In this document: in pieces, positions 45,119 through 53,956 of the stretch | Layout of the letters: the number at the start of each line of letters is the position of its first letter | How positions within the stretch are numbered: the stretch's first letter is position 1 | Assembly (NCBI GenBank): GCA_001567275.1 | Contig: LNBX01000032.1 | Coordinates: 1 to 64,000 of the forward strand | DNA from: Bacteroidetes bacterium OLB10 | Lineage (GTDB): Bacteria; Bacteroidota; Bacteroidia; AKYH767-A; OLB10 | DNA length: 64,000 bases | Reading direction: 5' to 3' | Notes under the pieces: model-generated | Seen by the model: only the letters and a program-made list of their open reading frames with translations | Database searches by the model: none | Told to the model about the DNA's origin: nothing | Program-made: the position numbers and the translations under genes

Positions 45119-45482
45119 GTTGATTTTCAAGGTTAAACCCTTGAAGTTCAAAGTACTGAATCACATTTTTTTTCAGCATTAAGTCCTGATCCTTCAGACT
45201 CATCTGAGGGGGGTGTTTCACTATTTCATACTGAGGCCAGCCATCATCATCCAGGCCTGTAAATTCATAGTATCCTTCAAAGCTTAGCAGGCGACAGGTG
45301 GCAATATGCATTAAGTCCTGTTTTTCGTCTTTGCTGAAGTTTTGAGGCCCTTTGCCCAATTCCTGCACACCAATAAGAAAAATCAGACCCTGCAAATCGG
45401 GCTTTTCACCAAATATATCGTTGAGTTGCCGTAAAAGTTCACCCCACTTATGCTTGATTTTCTGAATATTTGTTTCGTCCAT
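45111..45482 (-). CDS. Conserved hypothetical cytoplasmic protein
   Basis: 123 residues from the ATG at 45482 (MDETNIQKIKHKWGELLRQL). An in-frame start at 45509 adds nine hydrophobic residues and is less likely. The sequence is soluble and mixed alpha/beta (LQGLIFLIGVQELGKG, FSKDEKQDLMHIATCRLLS, YYEFTGLDDDGWPQYEIVKHPP). No domain is recognised. Codon use and conserved-looking composition support a real gene. Its 3' end overlaps the lipoprotein gene by 8 bp. Confidence 0.75.
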   Translation of the reverse strand: MDETNIQKIKHKWGELLRQLNDIFGEKPDLQGLIFLIGVQELGKGPQNFSKDEKQDLMHIATCRLLSFEGYYEFTGLDDDGWPQYEIVKHPPQMSLKDQDLMLKKNVIQYFELQGFNLENQPI

Positions 45483-45579
45483 AAACAATAAAGTGTTCAA
45501 AAGTACCACAAACAGACAATAAAACGCATGTAGGAAAAACCACTAAATTTGAAAAACCACAGTAAATCCCCCATAAACA

Positions 45580-46719
45580 ATGAACCTCAAAAGATTAAAA
45601 TCTGTAGTTATAGCTGCAACCATAGCTGTAACACTAAACAACCATGCCACTGCCTCAGACAAATCTGCACCTGTTGACGTAGTATTTACGCTTGACCTGA
45701 GCGGAAGCACCAACGGACTCATTGATGATGTTCGCGATAAAATCTGGGACATGAATAATGAGTTGTCCCGTTTGAGCAATGCAGGCACCATCCGTTATGC
45801 TGTGGTAGGCTACGGAAGACCAAGTTTCGGAAGCAGAAATCAATTTGTGAAAGTGCTGTGTCCGTTAACTACTGATGTAGATTTTCTGGCAGGAGAATTA
45901 TATAAACTGAATCCTAATATAGAAAAAGGTGATCAGCTGATGGGCGCTGCCATCAGAGCTTCTGTGGAGTTACTTAACTGGTCAAAAGAAAAAGGTGCTG
46001 TAAAAGAAATGTTCATCACCGGTAATGGTTCCGCTTTTCTAGGTTCTTTTAATCTGCAGGTATCATGCGAACTTGCAAAAAGTCATGGCATCAGCATTCA
46101 CCCACTTTATTGCACAGCTTCATTAAGAGCAAGAGATATTGGAGGATGGAATTTTATAGCAGATTTCTTTAACAACAAAACAACTGACATTAAAATTCAC
46201 AAGCGTTTACCTGAGTTTTCTACTGTTCAGGATAACAATCGCCTTCGCGAACTGGCAACAGAGCTTAGCAAAACCTATATCTACTATGGAAAAAATGGTT
46301 TGGCAAACTACAAGACTATGATGAGCAATGAAAAAAATGCATTGCGTGCAGGTGCTTCTACTTATGAAGCTATGATGTATCATAAAATTTCTGATCAGTA
46401 TCAGGGACATCAGTCAAACTGGGATTTGGTTGATTTTATAAAATCACGCAACGGCAATCTTAAAAACGTTGATCCGAAAACTTTACCTGATTCACTAAAA
46501 AATATAAATCCGGAGCAGTTGCTCACTAAACTGATTGAACTGAAAGAAAAAAGAAACTATCTGATAAGTCAACTCCGTCAATTGCTTCCTTATAACCGTC
46601 AGGATGCTGTGAATGCCTTTTATGCTACTAAAACAGACGAAGGTGCAATGATTTTTGACAGGGTAGTTATGACAACACTTCAGGCAAAAATCAGCGGAGC
46701 AGAATTAGCAGTAAATTAA
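45580..46719 (+). CDS. Exported von Willebrand factor A-like protein
   Basis: 379 residues. An N-terminal signal peptide (about 1-26, ending NNHATA) is followed by a VWA domain (about 31-215). The MIDAS motif DxSxS is present as D39-L-S41-G-S43. The later MIDAS aspartate is not obvious, because FITGNGSAF stands where ITDG is usual, so metal binding may be altered. The C-terminal part is helical and charged (LLTKLIELKEKRNYLISQLRQLLP). Function unknown. A perfect -7 box TAAATTTG lies at 45544-45551. Confidence 0.82.
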   Translation: MNLKRLKSVVIAATIAVTLNNHATASDKSAPVDVVFTLDLSGSTNGLIDDVRDKIWDMNNELSRLSNAGTIRYAVVGYGRPSFGSRNQFVKVLCPLTTDVDFLAGELYKLNPNIEKGDQLMGAAIRASVELLNWSKEKGAVKEMFITGNGSAFLGSFNLQVSCELAKSHGISIHPLYCTASLRARDIGGWNFIADFFNNKTTDIKIHKRLPEFSTVQDNNRLRELATELSKTYIYYGKNGLANYKTMMSNEKNALRAGASTYEAMMYHKISDQYQGHQSNWDLVDFIKSRNGNLKNVDPKTLPDSLKNINPEQLLTKLIELKEKRNYLISQLRQLLPYNRQDAVNAFYATKTDEGAMIFDRVVMTTLQAKISGAELAVN

Positions 46720-46733
46720 TTTTCAGAAAAAAA

Positions 46734-47441
46734 TTAAACTGAAAAATTTCTGGCAGCTTCGTTCCAGTTGACTACATTCCACCAGGCATTGATGTAATCG
46801 GGTCTTCTGTTTTGGTAATGCAGATAGTAAGCATGCTCCCAAACATCAAGTCCTAAAACAGGCTTACCTTTCAGCTCACTGATATCCATCAAAGGATTGT
46901 CCTGATTGGCAGAAGAACCTACTTCGAGTTTACCGTCCTTGTTGACAATAAGCCAAGCCCATCCTGATCCAAAACGGCTTTTAGCTGCATCATTGAATTT
47001 TGTTTTTAAGTTTTCAAATGAACCAAAGGCAGAGATAATGGCATCTTTCAGTTTGCCTGAAGGTTCACCGCTGCCACCGGGAGTAATCAGTTTCCAGAAG
47101 AATGAGTGATTGAAATGTCCTCCACCATTGTTGCGGATAGCAGCCGGATAGTGTGAACAGTTTTTCAAAAGTTCTTCTAAGGTTTTGTTTTCAATTTTTT
47201 CTGCAACAAGTGCTTTGTTTAAATTGTCAACGTATGCTTTATGGTGTTTGGAGTAATGTATCTCCATAGTCAGAGCATCAATATGTGGTTCAAGTGCTCC
47301 GTATTCAAATCCCAGAGGAGGCAAAGAGAATGCAGGTGATTCTGCCAATCCGCTTAGCCCTGCTTTTGACTGAATACTAAACAATGCCAGTGATCCTGCT
47401 GCCATTGCACTGTTCTTTAAAAATGTTCTTCTGTTGCTCAT
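46734..47441 (-). CDS. sodA: Exported superoxide dismutase, Mn-type
   Basis: 235 residues. The N-terminus [20 protein letters not shown] is a twin-arginine-type signal (RRxFLK), unusual since most SODs are cytoplasmic. Metal ligands by family pattern are H62, H112, D199 and H203 (DVWEHAYY). The [11 protein letters not shown] and NQDNP segments match manganese SODs rather than iron SODs, which have AAQ and NAG there, though cambialistic activity is possible. It removes superoxide, here probably in the periplasm. It is encoded 11 bp after the biotin-carrier gene. Confidence 0.93.
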   Translation of the reverse strand: MSNRRTFLKNSAMAAGSLALFSIQSKAGLSGLAESPAFSLPPLGFEYGALEPHIDALTMEIHYSKHHKAYVDNLNKALVAEKIENKTLEELLKNCSHYPAAIRNNGGGHFNHSFFWKLITPGGSGEPSGKLKDAIISAFGSFENLKTKFNDAAKSRFGSGWAWLIVNKDGKLEVGSSANQDNPLMDISELKGKPVLGLDVWEHAYYLHYQNRRPDYINAWWNVVNWNEAARNFSV

Positions 47442-47452
47442 GATTAAATTTT

Positions 47453-47953
47453 TTATTCCAGTTCTATTAAAATTTCATTCTTCTCCACTCTTGCTCCTTT
47501 GCCCACGTTCACTTTTTTTACTACTGCATCGCTCAATGCCTTCAGGTTGTTTTCCATTTTCATCGCTTCAAGTACCAACAGGTTTTCTCCTTTTTTTATT
47601 TGCTGACCTTCTTTAACCAACACATCCAGTACCAAACCCGGCATAGGAGCTTTCAGGTCGTTCACCTTTGCGCTTAACATCTTATCCATGCCCAGTTGCT
47701 GTAACAACTCATCATATTTGTCTTTCAACTCCACCGAATAGTTGTGACCGTTAATTCTTACTCTGAATTTTTTTTCAGCAGGAACCGCCTCAATCAGTTC
47801 GGCTGTGTACGACTGATGATTGACAATTAAATGCAAACGGTTTTCAGATACTTTTATAATGTCGGCACTTTCTTCTTTTTTACCATGCAGAAAAGTACCG
47901 GACTGCCTGTTGTATGCTGATTTATATTCTTTTCCGTTTATAATAGCTTTCAC
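47453..47953 (-). CDS. Biotin carboxyl carrier protein subunit
   Basis: 166 residues. The C-terminal biotinyl domain (about 95-166) contains the EAMKMEN motif with the biotin-accepting K132. An N-terminal region (about 35-85) resembles the small domain joined to the carrier in acyl-CoA carboxylases. It is likely the carrier of a propionyl-, acetyl- or methylcrotonyl-CoA carboxylase, whose other subunits are not in this window. A -7 TATCTTTG is at 47970-47977, 16 bp upstream of the start. The sod gene follows after 11 bp. Confidence 0.9.
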   Translation of the reverse strand: MKAIINGKEYKSAYNRQSGTFLHGKKEESADIIKVSENRLHLIVNHQSYTAELIEAVPAEKKFRVRINGHNYSVELKDKYDELLQQLGMDKMLSAKVNDLKAPMPGLVLDVLVKEGQQIKKGENLLVLEAMKMENNLKALSDAVVKKVNVGKGARVEKNEILIELE

Positions 47954-48171
47954 TTTTTTCTCTTTTCTGCAAAGATAAGATTCTGTTATAACAATACTGA
48001 ATGATAAACTTCACTGATATTCACAACACATTGCATTTCATTATTCTGCTCAACCTTTAACTTGTTTGTATAAAGTTATATCTGTGCCGTTGTTCAAACT
48101 ATTTGCTTTCATTTCACTTTTTATTCCTTGTTATCTTGCATTTTTGTAATCTTAAATAACGGTTGTTTTAA

Positions 48172-49449
48172 ATGAAAGTTTTCAAGTTTGGTGGTGCTTC
48201 GGTAAAAGATGCGGATTCAGTAAAAAATGTAGCGGCAATTCTTACGAAATTTCAAAAAGAAAAATTGCTTGTAGTAGTTTCAGCTATGGGCAAAACAACC
48301 AATGCACTTGAAAAAGTGGTGAACGATTTTTTTTACCAAAAAGGCAATGCGCATCAGGCACTGGATGAAGTGCGTAACTTTCATATCACCATCATGGAGG
48401 CATTGTTCGAAAATAAACAACATGCAGTGTTTGGTGAAGTACAACAAATATTTGATTCTACTGCGCAAATACTGAACACGAAACCTGAAGGTAGCTTTGG
48501 ATTTTATTACGACAGTATTGTTTCTGCAGGAGAACTTGTATCTACAAAAATTGTGAGTGCACACCTGAATGAAAGTGGTATTAACAATTCCTGGCTGGAT
48601 GTACGCACTGTACTGAAAACCGACAGTACTTATCGCGAAGGAAAAGTTGACTGGATGCAAAGCAGCGCACTGGCGCATGATATTGTAATGCCTTTGCTTA
48701 AGGGAGAAAATTCCATTGTGCTCACACAGGGTTTCATCGGTTGCGATTCTGAAAATCATACAACCACTCTGGGCCGTGAAGGTTCTGACTATTCTGCAGC
48801 CATCTTCGCATATCTGCTGGATGCGGAGGAAATGTATATCTGGAAAGATGTTCCCGGTGTACTGAATGCCGACCCAAAGTTTTACAGTGATGCACAAAAA
48901 CTCGATCAGATAAGTTACCATGATGCTATAGAACTTGCGTATTATGGTGCTTCGGTCATACACCCTAAAACGATAAAACCTCTGGAAAATAAAAATATTC
49001 CACTATACGTAAAATCATTTCTCAAACCTGATGCAAGCGGAACAGTGGTGCGAACAGGGGTTCAAACCAAACCTCTTATACCGTCATTTATTTTTAAAAA
49101 CAATCAGGTGCTGATCAGTATTTCAGCAAAAGATTTTTCATTCATTGCCGAAGATAATTTAGCTAAGATATTTGAACTCTTTGCTTCATCGGGAGTTAAG
49201 ATAAACCTGATGCAGAATTCGGCTATCAGTTTTTCAGTCTGTATGGATATGGATGAATTTAAAATTCCACCTCTTACTGAAGCACTGAAACAGGATTTCA
49301 AAGTTCTTTACAATACGGGAGTGATGTTATGCACCATACGTCATTACTATCAGAATACGATTGACACACTCACCGCAGGAAAAGAAATTCTACTCGAGCA
49401 ACGCAGCCGTAACACAGCACAACTTGTAATACGTGATATTAAAAAATAG
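48172..49449 (+). CDS. Aspartate kinase
   Basis: 425 residues. The kinase domain starts FKFGGASV (K5-V11), with the aspartate/ATP sites TQGFIGCD, TTTLGREGSDYSAA and WKDVPGVLNADP. C-terminal ACT-like regions (about 310-425: LISISAKDFSFIAEDNLAKIFELFASSGVKINLMQNS) provide feedback control. It catalyses the first step of the lysine/threonine/methionine pathway. It is slightly shorter than typical (about 440-460), as in other Bacteroidota monofunctional forms. The heme A synthase gene starts 7 bp after its stop. Confidence 0.93.
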   Translation: MKVFKFGGASVKDADSVKNVAAILTKFQKEKLLVVVSAMGKTTNALEKVVNDFFYQKGNAHQALDEVRNFHITIMEALFENKQHAVFGEVQQIFDSTAQILNTKPEGSFGFYYDSIVSAGELVSTKIVSAHLNESGINNSWLDVRTVLKTDSTYREGKVDWMQSSALAHDIVMPLLKGENSIVLTQGFIGCDSENHTTTLGREGSDYSAAIFAYLLDAEEMYIWKDVPGVLNADPKFYSDAQKLDQISYHDAIELAYYGASVIHPKTIKPLENKNIPLYVKSFLKPDASGTVVRTGVQTKPLIPSFIFKNNQVLISISAKDFSFIAEDNLAKIFELFASSGVKINLMQNSAISFSVCMDMDEFKIPPLTEALKQDFKVLYNTGVMLCTIRHYYQNTIDTLTAGKEILLEQRSRNTAQLVIRDIKK

Positions 49450-49456
49450 CTTCCTG

Positions 49457-50542
49457 ATGAATACAATACAAACACTACCTACCATGCGTAAATCCATCAT
49501 CATCTGGTTGCTGACGGGCTGCTTGCTCATAGCTGCAATGGTGGTTATTGGCGGCATCACCAGACTGACAGGAAGCGGACTCTCTATTACAGAATGGAAA
49601 CTTATTCGCGGAACCATTCCTCCTCTCAACGAGCAGCAGTGGCAGGAAGAATTTGAAAACTACAAAGCAATACCGCAATATCAGAAACTCAACTATCATT
49701 TTACGCTTGACGACTTCAAACAAATTTATTTCTGGGAATATTTTCACCGCCTGATAGGCAGAGTAATTGGAATGGTTTTTCTGATTCCTTTTCTGTTTTT
49801 CTGGATGAAAAAACAGTTTGACCGCAAGCTGATGAGAAATGTTTTGTTACTTTTTGCATTAGGAGCTTTTCAGGGTTTTTTAGGATGGTTTATGGTGAAA
49901 AGCGGTCTTACAAAAAATACCTATGTAAGTCATTACCGGCTGGCTATACATTTGATTTCTGCCTTTATCACTTTTGGTTTTACTTTTAAAGTGGCTCTCG
50001 ACCTGATTTATCCTGAGAATAAACCATACGATTTACATCTTAAAAAAACTTTATCGTTTAGCATGGATAACTTTAGGAGTTGTTACCTTGCAGATATTTA
50101 CGGAGCATTTGTTGCAGGACTGCATGCAGGACACATTTTCAATAATTTTCCTAAAATGGATGATGACTGGATTTCGTCATCGGTATCATTTGCATTGCAA
50201 AAAAACGGAATCACAGCCTTGTTTGATGCCATACCTGTGGTACAGTTTATTCACAGGTATGTGGCCTATGTAGCTGTATTGTTGATTTTGTATCTGTTTT
50301 TTATGGCTAGAAATTTCAACCGTGCACGAATGAATAATCTTTTTTCTGCAGAGTTAAAGAATGCAGTAAATCTGCTTCCGGTAATTGTATTGTTACAGTT
50401 TATACTTGGTGTGTTTACCTTGCTATACTCAGTGCCTGTGTGGCTTGGTGTTCTTCATCAGATTGTTGCATTTATACTCTTTGCTTTAATGGTATTTCTG
50501 ATTCATCGCCTGCAGAGTGGAAAAATGCCGGCAACAAATTAG
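49457..50542 (+). CDS. ctaA: COX15/CtaA-type heme A synthase (with a locally shifted segment)
   Basis: 361 residues from the ATG at 49457. Eight helices are expected, with heme-ligand histidines in EYFHRLIGRVIG, SHYRLAIHLI, FIHRYVAYVA and VLHQIVAF. The first-half signature GGITRLTGSGLSITEW is complete. Between 50042 and 50099 the translation TLSFSMDNFRSCYLADI does not fit the family. Reading the +1 frame there gives LYRLAWITLGVVTLQI, exactly the expected helix before FYGAFVAGL. Two single-base differences of opposite sign would explain this. It converts heme O to heme A for cytochrome oxidase. Confidence 0.9.
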   Translation: MNTIQTLPTMRKSIIIWLLTGCLLIAAMVVIGGITRLTGSGLSITEWKLIRGTIPPLNEQQWQEEFENYKAIPQYQKLNYHFTLDDFKQIYFWEYFHRLIGRVIGMVFLIPFLFFWMKKQFDRKLMRNVLLLFALGAFQGFLGWFMVKSGLTKNTYVSHYRLAIHLISAFITFGFTFKVALDLIYPENKPYDLHLKKTLSFSMDNFRSCYLADIYGAFVAGLHAGHIFNNFPKMDDDWISSSVSFALQKNGITALFDAIPVVQFIHRYVAYVAVLLILYLFFMARNFNRARMNNLFSAELKNAVNLLPVIVLLQFILGVFTLLYSVPVWLGVLHQIVAFILFALMVFLIHRLQSGKMPATN

Positions 50543-50626
50543 ATTTTTGCTGTTGTATGCCTGAATTTTAATCTATGTGGTATTGGCAATAATTCATCTA
50601 CAAAATACTTACTTTCGCAATGTATT

Positions 50627-53600
50627 ATGGTCAGGTTTTCCGGTAATATTTTTTCAAGAATTGTTTTTACAGGACTATTAATTATCCTGCAAAGCACTTT
50701 TGCCAATGCACAGTTTTATCAGGGTTCACAAATGACTTTTGGAAAAAACAGAGTGCAATACACCGATTTTTACTGGACTTATTATAAGTTTAAAAACTAC
50801 GATGTTTATTTTTATGTAGGAGGAAAAGAGCTTGCCGCTTATGTAGCTGAGCAGGCACAGAATGAAATGTACGATCTGGAACGTTTGCTGGACTATCGCA
50901 GCACCAACCGTTTTCAGATTATTGTTTACAACAAACTCAGCGACCTCAAGCAAACCAACATCGGTTTGGAAATGGATGATTTGTCGTATAACATTGGGGG
51001 GCTTACGCGTGTAATCGGAAATAAAATACTTATTTACTTTGATGGCAATCACGAGCATTTGCAACAACAAATACGTGCGGGTATGGCCCGAGCATTGCTC
51101 GACCAGCTGATGTATGGAGGTAACATTCGCGAACGACTGCAAGCATCCATTTTACTCAATCTTCCATTGTGGTTCAATCAGGGGTTGGTAACTTATCTTG
51201 CAAAAGGCTGGACGGTAGAAGATGACAACCGTCTTCGCGATTTGCTCTTGTCGCACAAGATAAAAAGTATGAGCCAACTAATGGAAATGGATGAAGTGTT
51301 TGCCGGACAAGCTTTGTGGAAATACATCATGGATACTTACGGCCAAGCCTCGCTGAGCAATCTGGTTTATATGACACGCATTAACCGCAGCCTCGAGAGT
51401 GGATTCGTATATGTGCTTGGCACTCCTCTGCGTCAGCTTTCTAAAGACTGGTATAAAAACAGTATTCAGCATTATGAGCAGTTTGACAAAGACAAATTGC
51501 CTGTTGCCGGCAGTCCGTTGCAAACAAAAGAAAGAAAGAAAATACTTACACAAGCTGCACCGGATCCTTTTGGAAGCAGAGTAGCTTATGTTGCCAATAA
51601 CAAAGGAAAATACAAGGTGCGTGTTTATGATGTACAAAACAATAAGAGATACACGGCTGACTGTGGAGGATATGCTTCAGTAACTACGGAAAATGATCTT
51701 TCATATCCGCTTCTCGCATGGCATCCATCAGGTAAAATTCTTGCCATCATCAAAGAGAAGAAAGGTAAAATATGGCTGAACCTTTATAACACCGATACCA
51801 AAGAGTCAGACATTTCGGAGCTGATGTATTTTACAAAAATTTTAAGCATCAACTATTCACCTGACGGAAGTAAACTTCTGATGTCTGCTGTACAAAAAGG
51901 TCAAAGTGATATTTATCTTTTCAATCTGCGCGGACGAAATTTTGAACAACTCACCAATGATATTTATGATGACCTCTATCCTGCTTATGATATCACGGGC
52001 ACACGTGTGCTTTTCAGTTCCAACAGACCTGTAGATACCTTGGGTGTAGATTATAAAACTCATCCTGCACAAAACAATCTTGATTTGTTTGCGCTGAACA
52101 TTTACGACCGTACAGGCAATCTTTTACGCATAACTTCAACTACGGCAAATGAAATAAATCCGATTGCGTATGACTCGTTGCGCATTGCTTATTTATCAGA
52201 CAAAAATCAGGTGCTTAACCGCTTCATTGCCGAAATGGACAGCACCATCAGTTTTATTGATACCACAGAGCATTATCGTTATTTTTTCAGGAATTATGCT
52301 ATGACCAATAACAACAGAAATATTTCAAGTCAGACTATCAGTTACAGAAAAAATAAAATTGCAGAGTTGATTTTTAATAAAGGGCGTTATAATATTTATC
52401 TGAAAAATGCAGACCCATTTGATAAAACTAAAACGTATTCGCTGAACAATGCTTCCACTGCTTTTCCTCCGCGGGCAGAATCGCCATCGCCTAAGGTTGT
52501 TAATAAAGATGCCATCATCATCAATCAGGAATCCAAACTGAAGGATACCACTGCTATTGATGTAAGTAATTATGTTTTTCAGAGTGAGTTTGCCTCTAAG
52601 AAAAAGAAAAAAGAAGAACCGGAAAAAAGCACAACTGCAGTAACTGACACACTCACCAAAACAAAACTTCCGGAAGAAACAATAACAACCACTGAACCTG
52701 AAACACAAATTGACACTGTCGGATTCAGAGTGCCCAAACAGCGCAATTATGATATTTCTTTTGCATCAGATTACATCCTCACACAGCTTGACAACAGTTT
52801 GTTCAACACCACCTATCAAACCTATACAGGAGGAGCTGTTTATTTTGACCCGGGACTGAATGCTTTGTTTAAAATTGGAATGAGTGATTTGTTGAATAAC
52901 TACAAGCTTACTGCAGCTATGCGTTTGGGATTCGATTTCAACAGCAATGAGTATCTGGTAACAGTTGAATCGTTGCGTAAGCGAATAGATAAGCAAGTTG
53001 TGTTTTCGCGTCAGACAAAATTGTTTTCTGTATCTGATCTGGAAGTTATCAAACAACATACATACGACTTAAAATACAGTAATAAGTTTCCATTCAGCGA
53101 AGTTTCTGCCATTAAAGGAACTATAGACGGAAGAATGGACAAATCAATATATGTTTCAACAGACATCAATTCGCTGCACAAAAAAGATCTTACTAATTAC
53201 TGGGCAAGCCTGAAGGGAGAATATATTTTTGACAATACTATCAACAAAGCCCTTAATCTTTATAATGGTACACGACTTAAGCTTTTTGCTGAAATGTTTC
53301 GCAAACTCAATAAGCCTGAAAAGATGGTTTACATCATTGGAGCTGATGTCCGTCATTATTTAAAAGTTCACCGTCAGATTATCTGGGCCAACCGCATTTC
53401 TGCAAGTACCTCTTTAGGCAAACAAAAATTAATTTACTATCTCGGCTCACAGGATAATGTTATTGTTCCCGGTAATAATTTCAATGACGGAATAAGTACA
53501 GACAATAACGAAGAGTATGTATTCCAAACACTGGCAACGCCCATGCGCGGATTCAAACAAAACATTCGAAACGGAAGCAGTTTTGCCCTCGTAAATTCGG

Positions 53601-53944
53601 AGTTGCGTGTTCCGGTATTTCAGTATTTATTAAACCGCCCCATTCGTTCCGACTTTATACGTAATTTTCAAACTGTGTTGTTCTTTGATGCAGGAACTGC
53701 ATGGTCAGGCGAATCACCATTTTCTGACAAGAACGGACTCAATGAAGAAACTATTGGTGGCGTTGGCGGCAATCCCGTTACCGTTACTGTTGTAAAACAA
53801 ATTCAACCGGTGGTTGCTGCTTATGGTATTGGTTTGCGCAGCAGATTGTTTGGGTATTTTATTCGTGCTGACTGGGGTTATGGTATTGATGACAAAGAAA
53901 TACAAAAACCACTTTTCAATCTGTCGTTAGGCCTCGACTTCTGA
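50627..53944 (+). CDS. Peptidase MA-like/TolB-propeller/BamA-type barrel fusion protein
   Basis: 1105 residues. A signal peptide (cleavage near ANA-QF) is followed by a gluzincin (peptidase MA)-like domain (about 40-285) in which neither HExxH nor the third-ligand Glu is seen: IRAGMARALLDQ and LPLWFNQGLVTY stand in their places, so it is probably inactive. A PD40/TolB-like propeller comes next (about 300-540: AWHPSGKILAI, YSPDGSKLLMSA, DIYDDLYPAYDITGTRVLFSSNRP). Then a low-complexity Lys/Glu/Thr linker (about 650-700) and a C-terminal Omp85-like barrel ending FNLSLGLDF. Likely an outer-membrane protein with a large periplasmic part; function unknown. Confidence 0.82.
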   Translation: MVRFSGNIFSRIVFTGLLIILQSTFANAQFYQGSQMTFGKNRVQYTDFYWTYYKFKNYDVYFYVGGKELAAYVAEQAQNEMYDLERLLDYRSTNRFQIIVYNKLSDLKQTNIGLEMDDLSYNIGGLTRVIGNKILIYFDGNHEHLQQQIRAGMARALLDQLMYGGNIRERLQASILLNLPLWFNQGLVTYLAKGWTVEDDNRLRDLLLSHKIKSMSQLMEMDEVFAGQALWKYIMDTYGQASLSNLVYMTRINRSLESGFVYVLGTPLRQLSKDWYKNSIQHYEQFDKDKLPVAGSPLQTKERKKILTQAAPDPFGSRVAYVANNKGKYKVRVYDVQNNKRYTADCGGYASVTTENDLSYPLLAWHPSGKILAIIKEKKGKIWLNLYNTDTKESDISELMYFTKILSINYSPDGSKLLMSAVQKGQSDIYLFNLRGRNFEQLTNDIYDDLYPAYDITGTRVLFSSNRPVDTLGVDYKTHPAQNNLDLFALNIYDRTGNLLRITSTTANEINPIAYDSLRIAYLSDKNQVLNRFIAEMDSTISFIDTTEHYRYFFRNYAMTNNNRNISSQTISYRKNKIAELIFNKGRYNIYLKNADPFDKTKTYSLNNASTAFPPRAESPSPKVVNKDAIIINQESKLKDTTAIDVSNYVFQSEFASKKKKKEEPEKSTTAVTDTLTKTKLPEETITTTEPETQIDTVGFRVPKQRNYDISFASDYILTQLDNSLFNTTYQTYTGGAVYFDPGLNALFKIGMSDLLNNYKLTAAMRLGFDFNSNEYLVTVESLRKRIDKQVVFSRQTKLFSVSDLEVIKQHTYDLKYSNKFPFSEVSAIKGTIDGRMDKSIYVSTDINSLHKKDLTNYWASLKGEYIFDNTINKALNLYNGTRLKLFAEMFRKLNKPEKMVYIIGADVRHYLKVHRQIIWANRISASTSLGKQKLIYYLGSQDNVIVPGNNFNDGISTDNNEEYVFQTLATPMRGFKQNIRNGSSFALVNSELRVPVFQYLLNRPIRSDFIRNFQTVLFFDAGTAWSGESPFSDKNGLNEETIGGVGGNPVTVTVVKQIQPVVAAYGIGLRSRLFGYFIRADWGYGIDDKEIQKPLFNLSLGLDF

Positions 53945-53956
53945 GCAAGTCAACAA

